The notes beneath the pieces were generated by a model. It did not search any database. It was given only the letters and a program-made list of their open reading frames with translations, and had not been told where the DNA came from. From assembly GCF_015471405.1 (NCBI RefSeq), contig NZ_BLVZ01000011.1, forward strand, positions 169,362-233,361: 64,000 nt of DNA, in the 5' to 3' direction. This stretch comes from Pseudomonas cichorii (GTDB lineage Bacteria; Pseudomonadota; Gammaproteobacteria; Pseudomonadales; Pseudomonadaceae). Below, in pieces: positions 61,617 through 64,000 of this stretch (position 1 is its first letter; each line of letters begins with the position of its first letter). The position numbers and the translations under genes are program-made.

Positions 61617-63668
61617 GTGAGCGCGAACAACCCTCTTTTGCAATCGTACGACCTGCCTCCTTTCTCGGCGATCCGTGCCGAGCACGTAAAACCTGCCATC
61701 GAACAGATCCTGGCCGATAACCGCGCCGCGATTGCCGACATTCTTGCCAGGCAGGGTTCGACACCCACCTGGGCCGGACTGGTCCTGACGATGGATGAAT
61801 TGAATGACCGCCTGGGAGCCGCCTGGAGCCCGGTCAGTCACCTGAATGCCGTCTGCAACAGCGCAGAACTGCGCGAAGCCTACGAGTCGTGCCTGCCTGC
61901 ATTGAGCGCTTACTCCACCGAAATGGGCCAGAACCGTGAGCTGTTCCAGGCCTATGAAGCCCTGGCCAACAGCCCGGAAGCGGCAAACTTCGATGTTGGC
62001 CAGAAGACTATTCTGGAACAATCGCTGCGCGACTTCCGCCTTTCGGGTATCGACCTGCCACCCGAGCAGCAGAAGCGTTACGCCGAAGTGCAAAGCAAGC
62101 TGTCGGAGCTGGGCAGCCAGTTCTCCAACCAGTTGCTCGATGCAACCCAGGCCTGGACCAAACTGGTCACTGACGAATCTGCCCTGGCGGGTCTGACCGA
62201 ATCGGCCAAACAGCAAATGGCTGCCGCCGCCAAGGCCAAGGATCTGGAAGGTTTCCTGATTACCCTGGAGTTCCCGAGCTACTACGCGGTAATGACCTAC
62301 GCCGAAGACCGCGCCCTGCGCGAGGAAGTCTATGCGGCGTACTGCACACGCGCCTCGGATCAAGGCCCGAATGCGGGCAAGAACGACAACGGCCCGGTCA
62401 TGGCGCAGATCCTCGACCTGCGTCAGGAACTGGCACAACTGTTGGGCTTCGCCAGCTTCTCCGAACTGAGCCTGGCGACCAAGATGGCCGAGTCCAGCGA
62501 TCAGGTGCTCAGCTTCCTGCGCGATCTGGCCAAGCGCAGCAAGCCTTTTGCCGAACAGGACCTCAAGCAGCTCAAGGCGTATGCCGCCGAACAGGGTTGC
62601 CCGGATCTGCAAAGCTGGGACAGCGGTTTCTATGGCGAAAAACTGCGCGAACAGCGCTACAGCGTTTCCCAGGAAATCCTGCGCGCCTATTTCCCTATCG
62701 ATAAAGTGCTGAGCGGCCTGTTTGCCATTGTTCAGCGCCTGTACGGAATTGAAATCGCCGAACAGAAAGGTTTCGACACCTGGCACCCGGATGTTCGTCT
62801 CTTCGAGATCAAGGAAAACGGCCAGCACGTCGGGCGCTTCTTCTTCGACCTGTATGCCCGCGCCAACAAGCGTGGCGGTGCCTGGATGGATGGCGCACGC
62901 GACCGTCGCCGTACCGCCGAAGGCCGTATGCAGAACCCGGTGGCGAATCTGGTGTGCAACTTCACGCCAGCAGTCGGCGGCAAGCCTGCCTTGCTGACTC
63001 ACGATGAAGTCACCACCCTGTTCCACGAATTCGGCCATGGCCTGCATCACCTGCTGACCCGCGTCGAGCATGCTGGTGTTTCCGGGATCAACGGCGTGGC
63101 GTGGGATGCAGTCGAACTGCCAAGCCAGTTCATGGAAAACTGGTGCTGGGAGCCTGAAGGCCTGGCCCTGATTTCCGGTCACTACGAGAGCGGCGAAGCA
63201 CTGCCTCAGGACCTGCTGGAAAAAATGCTCGCAGCCAAGAACTTCCAGTCGGGGCTGATGATGGTTCGTCAACTGGAGTTCTCGCTGTTCGACTTCGAGC
63301 TGCACGCCACCCATGGCGACGGCCGTAGTGTGCTGGAAGTGCTCGAAGGCATTCGCGATGAAGTCTCGGTCATGCGACCGCCAGCCTATAACCGCTTCCC
63401 GAACAGCTTCGCGCATATCTTCGCGGGTGGTTATGCAGCCGGTTACTACAGCTACAAGTGGGCTGAAGTGTTGTCTGCCGACGCTTTCTCCAAGTTCGAG
63501 GAAGACGGTGTACTCAACGCCGAAACGGGTCGTGCCTTCCGCGAAGCCATTCTGGCGCGTGGCGGTTCCCAGGCGCCGATGGTGTTGTTCGTCGACTTCC
63601 GCGGACGCGAGCCTTCAATTGACGCACTCTTGCGCCACAGTGGCCTGAGTGAGGAAGCGGCAGCATGA
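61617..63668 (+). CDS. prlC: Oligopeptidase A (M3 metallopeptidase)
   Basis: 683 residues from a GTG at 61617 (VSANNPLLQSYDLPPFSAIRAEHVKPAIEQ), with AAGGTG upstream. The zinc motif H470-E471-F-G-H474 (LFHEFGHGLHHLLTR) and the downstream glutamate region (WDAVELPSQFMENWCWE) are intact. It degrades short cytoplasmic peptides, including cleaved signal peptides, and acts downstream of ATP-dependent proteases. Its stop overlaps the yheV start (ATGA). Confidence 0.96.
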   Translation: MSANNPLLQSYDLPPFSAIRAEHVKPAIEQILADNRAAIADILARQGSTPTWAGLVLTMDELNDRLGAAWSPVSHLNAVCNSAELREAYESCLPALSAYSTEMGQNRELFQAYEALANSPEAANFDVGQKTILEQSLRDFRLSGIDLPPEQQKRYAEVQSKLSELGSQFSNQLLDATQAWTKLVTDESALAGLTESAKQQMAAAAKAKDLEGFLITLEFPSYYAVMTYAEDRALREEVYAAYCTRASDQGPNAGKNDNGPVMAQILDLRQELAQLLGFASFSELSLATKMAESSDQVLSFLRDLAKRSKPFAEQDLKQLKAYAAEQGCPDLQSWDSGFYGEKLREQRYSVSQEILRAYFPIDKVLSGLFAIVQRLYGIEIAEQKGFDTWHPDVRLFEIKENGQHVGRFFFDLYARANKRGGAWMDGARDRRRTAEGRMQNPVANLVCNFTPAVGGKPALLTHDEVTTLFHEFGHGLHHLLTRVEHAGVSGINGVAWDAVELPSQFMENWCWEPEGLALISGHYESGEALPQDLLEKMLAAKNFQSGLMMVRQLEFSLFDFELHATHGDGRSVLEVLEGIRDEVSVMRPPAYNRFPNSFAHIFAGGYAAGYYSYKWAEVLSADAFSKFEEDGVLNAETGRAFREAILARGGSQAPMVLFVDFRGREPSIDALLRHSGLSEEAAA

Positions 63669-63952
63669 CCGATACACCGGTAGTCATTACCAAGAAACGC
63701 TTTATCGCCGGGGCTGTCTGCCCGGCGTGCAGCGAACCCGACAAGTTGAAGATGTGGAGCGAAGACGACGTGCCCCATCGCGAATGCGTGGGTTGCGGCT
63801 ACAGCGATACGCTCAATGAACAGGGCCTGTCGATTCCCAAGGAACTGGGAACACGAGTCAACAAGGCCACGCCAAAACCGGCAGATCCAAAGGTTCAGGG
63901 CGTGCAGTTCTTCCCGAATCCAAAGCTGAAAAAGCCGGTTGATCCGAGTTGA
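63665..63952 (+). CDS. yheV: YheV-family putative metal-binding protein
   Basis: 95 residues, start ATG 63665 overlapping the prlC stop. Two C-x-x-C pairs (AVCPACSEPDKLKMW and RECVGCGYSDTLNEQ) form a likely zinc ribbon. The C-terminal basic, proline-rich tail is variable. YheV proteins are small and of unknown function, usually encoded after prlC in gamma-proteobacteria, as here. An intrinsic terminator follows. Confidence 0.92.
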   Translation: MTDTPVVITKKRFIAGAVCPACSEPDKLKMWSEDDVPHRECVGCGYSDTLNEQGLSIPKELGTRVNKATPKPADPKVQGVQFFPNPKLKKPVDPS

Positions 63953-63965
63953 ATGGCTGATGATG

Positions 63966-63995
63966 AAAAGGGCGCTCTACTGAGCGCCCTTTTTT
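63966..63995 (+). terminator. Rho-independent terminator of prlC-yheV
   Basis: AAAAGGGCGCTC (63966-63977), loop TACT, and GAGCGCCCTTTT (63982-63993) form a 12-bp stem running into a T tract. Confidence 0.92.
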
Positions 63996-64000
63996 ATACG

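Noticed and set aside
61281..63416. Minus-strand open frame of 711 codons opposite prlC
   Set aside because: prlC is intact with its zinc motif on the plus strand; the antisense frame is a composition effect.

Overview
The window is a contiguous piece of a Pseudomonas chromosome. Gene order and protein sequences fit the P. syringae group: rph/yicC-gmk-rpoZ-spoT-ridA, oxyR-recG, trpI divergent from trpBA, and a betC/choX/betR choline-sulfate locus. Most coding sequence is G+C rich. The exceptions are a few A+T-rich intergenic stretches and the tip of an Rhs toxin with its neighbour. No rRNA, tRNA, CRISPR array, transposase or integrase was seen.

Layout. 1-5340: the 3' part of a very large cell-surface-polysaccharide glycosyltransferase, then two paralogous small proteins with AP2-like modules. 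5380-11738: three chemoreceptor genes, two of them tandem duplicates with helical-bimodular sensors and one with a dCache sensor. 11802-18468: housekeeping genes for tRNA maturation (rph), RNA decay (yicC), nucleotide metabolism and the stringent response (gmk, rpoZ, spoT), and ridA. 18520-24809: an SDR protein, the exbB-exbD-tonB energy-transduction operon, then oxyR-recG. 24896-35296: an aminoacyl-tRNA-deacylase-like/HDOD fusion and several membrane proteins (CitMHS citrate carrier, Na/Pi cotransporter-like protein, membrane-anchored M16 protease, DUF5924 protein, SpmA/SpmB fusion, GltP). 35297-36108: a non-coding stretch with a cluster of palindromes. 36109-44439: a type VI secretion effector island (vgrG, rhs, putative immunity gene, PAAR). 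44487-48405: choline-sulfate uptake, hydrolysis and regulation, plus a DOPA-dioxygenase-like gene. 48573-51607: a LysR regulator facing a tightly overlapping four-gene operon (2OG-Fe dioxygenase, GNAT acetyltransferase, AzlC, AzlD). 51757-55439: a CigR-like protein and the trp locus. 55440-63952: small stress and envelope proteins, an aminopeptidase, a HAD phosphatase, a gamma-carbonic-anhydrase-like protein, oligopeptidase A and YheV.

Three parts look least routine. First, the VgrG-Rhs island carries an A+T-rich, zinc-ligand-containing HNH-like toxin tip with an adjacent candidate immunity gene, and its PAAR protein is encoded separately. Second, the dioxygenase-GNAT-AzlCD operon looks like a cassette that hydroxylates, possibly acylates, and exports an amino acid. 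Third, two regulatory or structural DNA signals stand out: an Hfq/Crc-type A-rich site with a short upstream ORF before the citrate carrier, and a cluster of 18-22-nt palindromes upstream of vgrG. REP-like repeats with a TTCGCGAATGAATTCGCTCC arm occur at three places and supply the stop codons of two convergent genes.

Family assignments come from recognising motifs and overall sequence; no database search was run. Start codons were chosen by Shine-Dalgarno spacing and family length.
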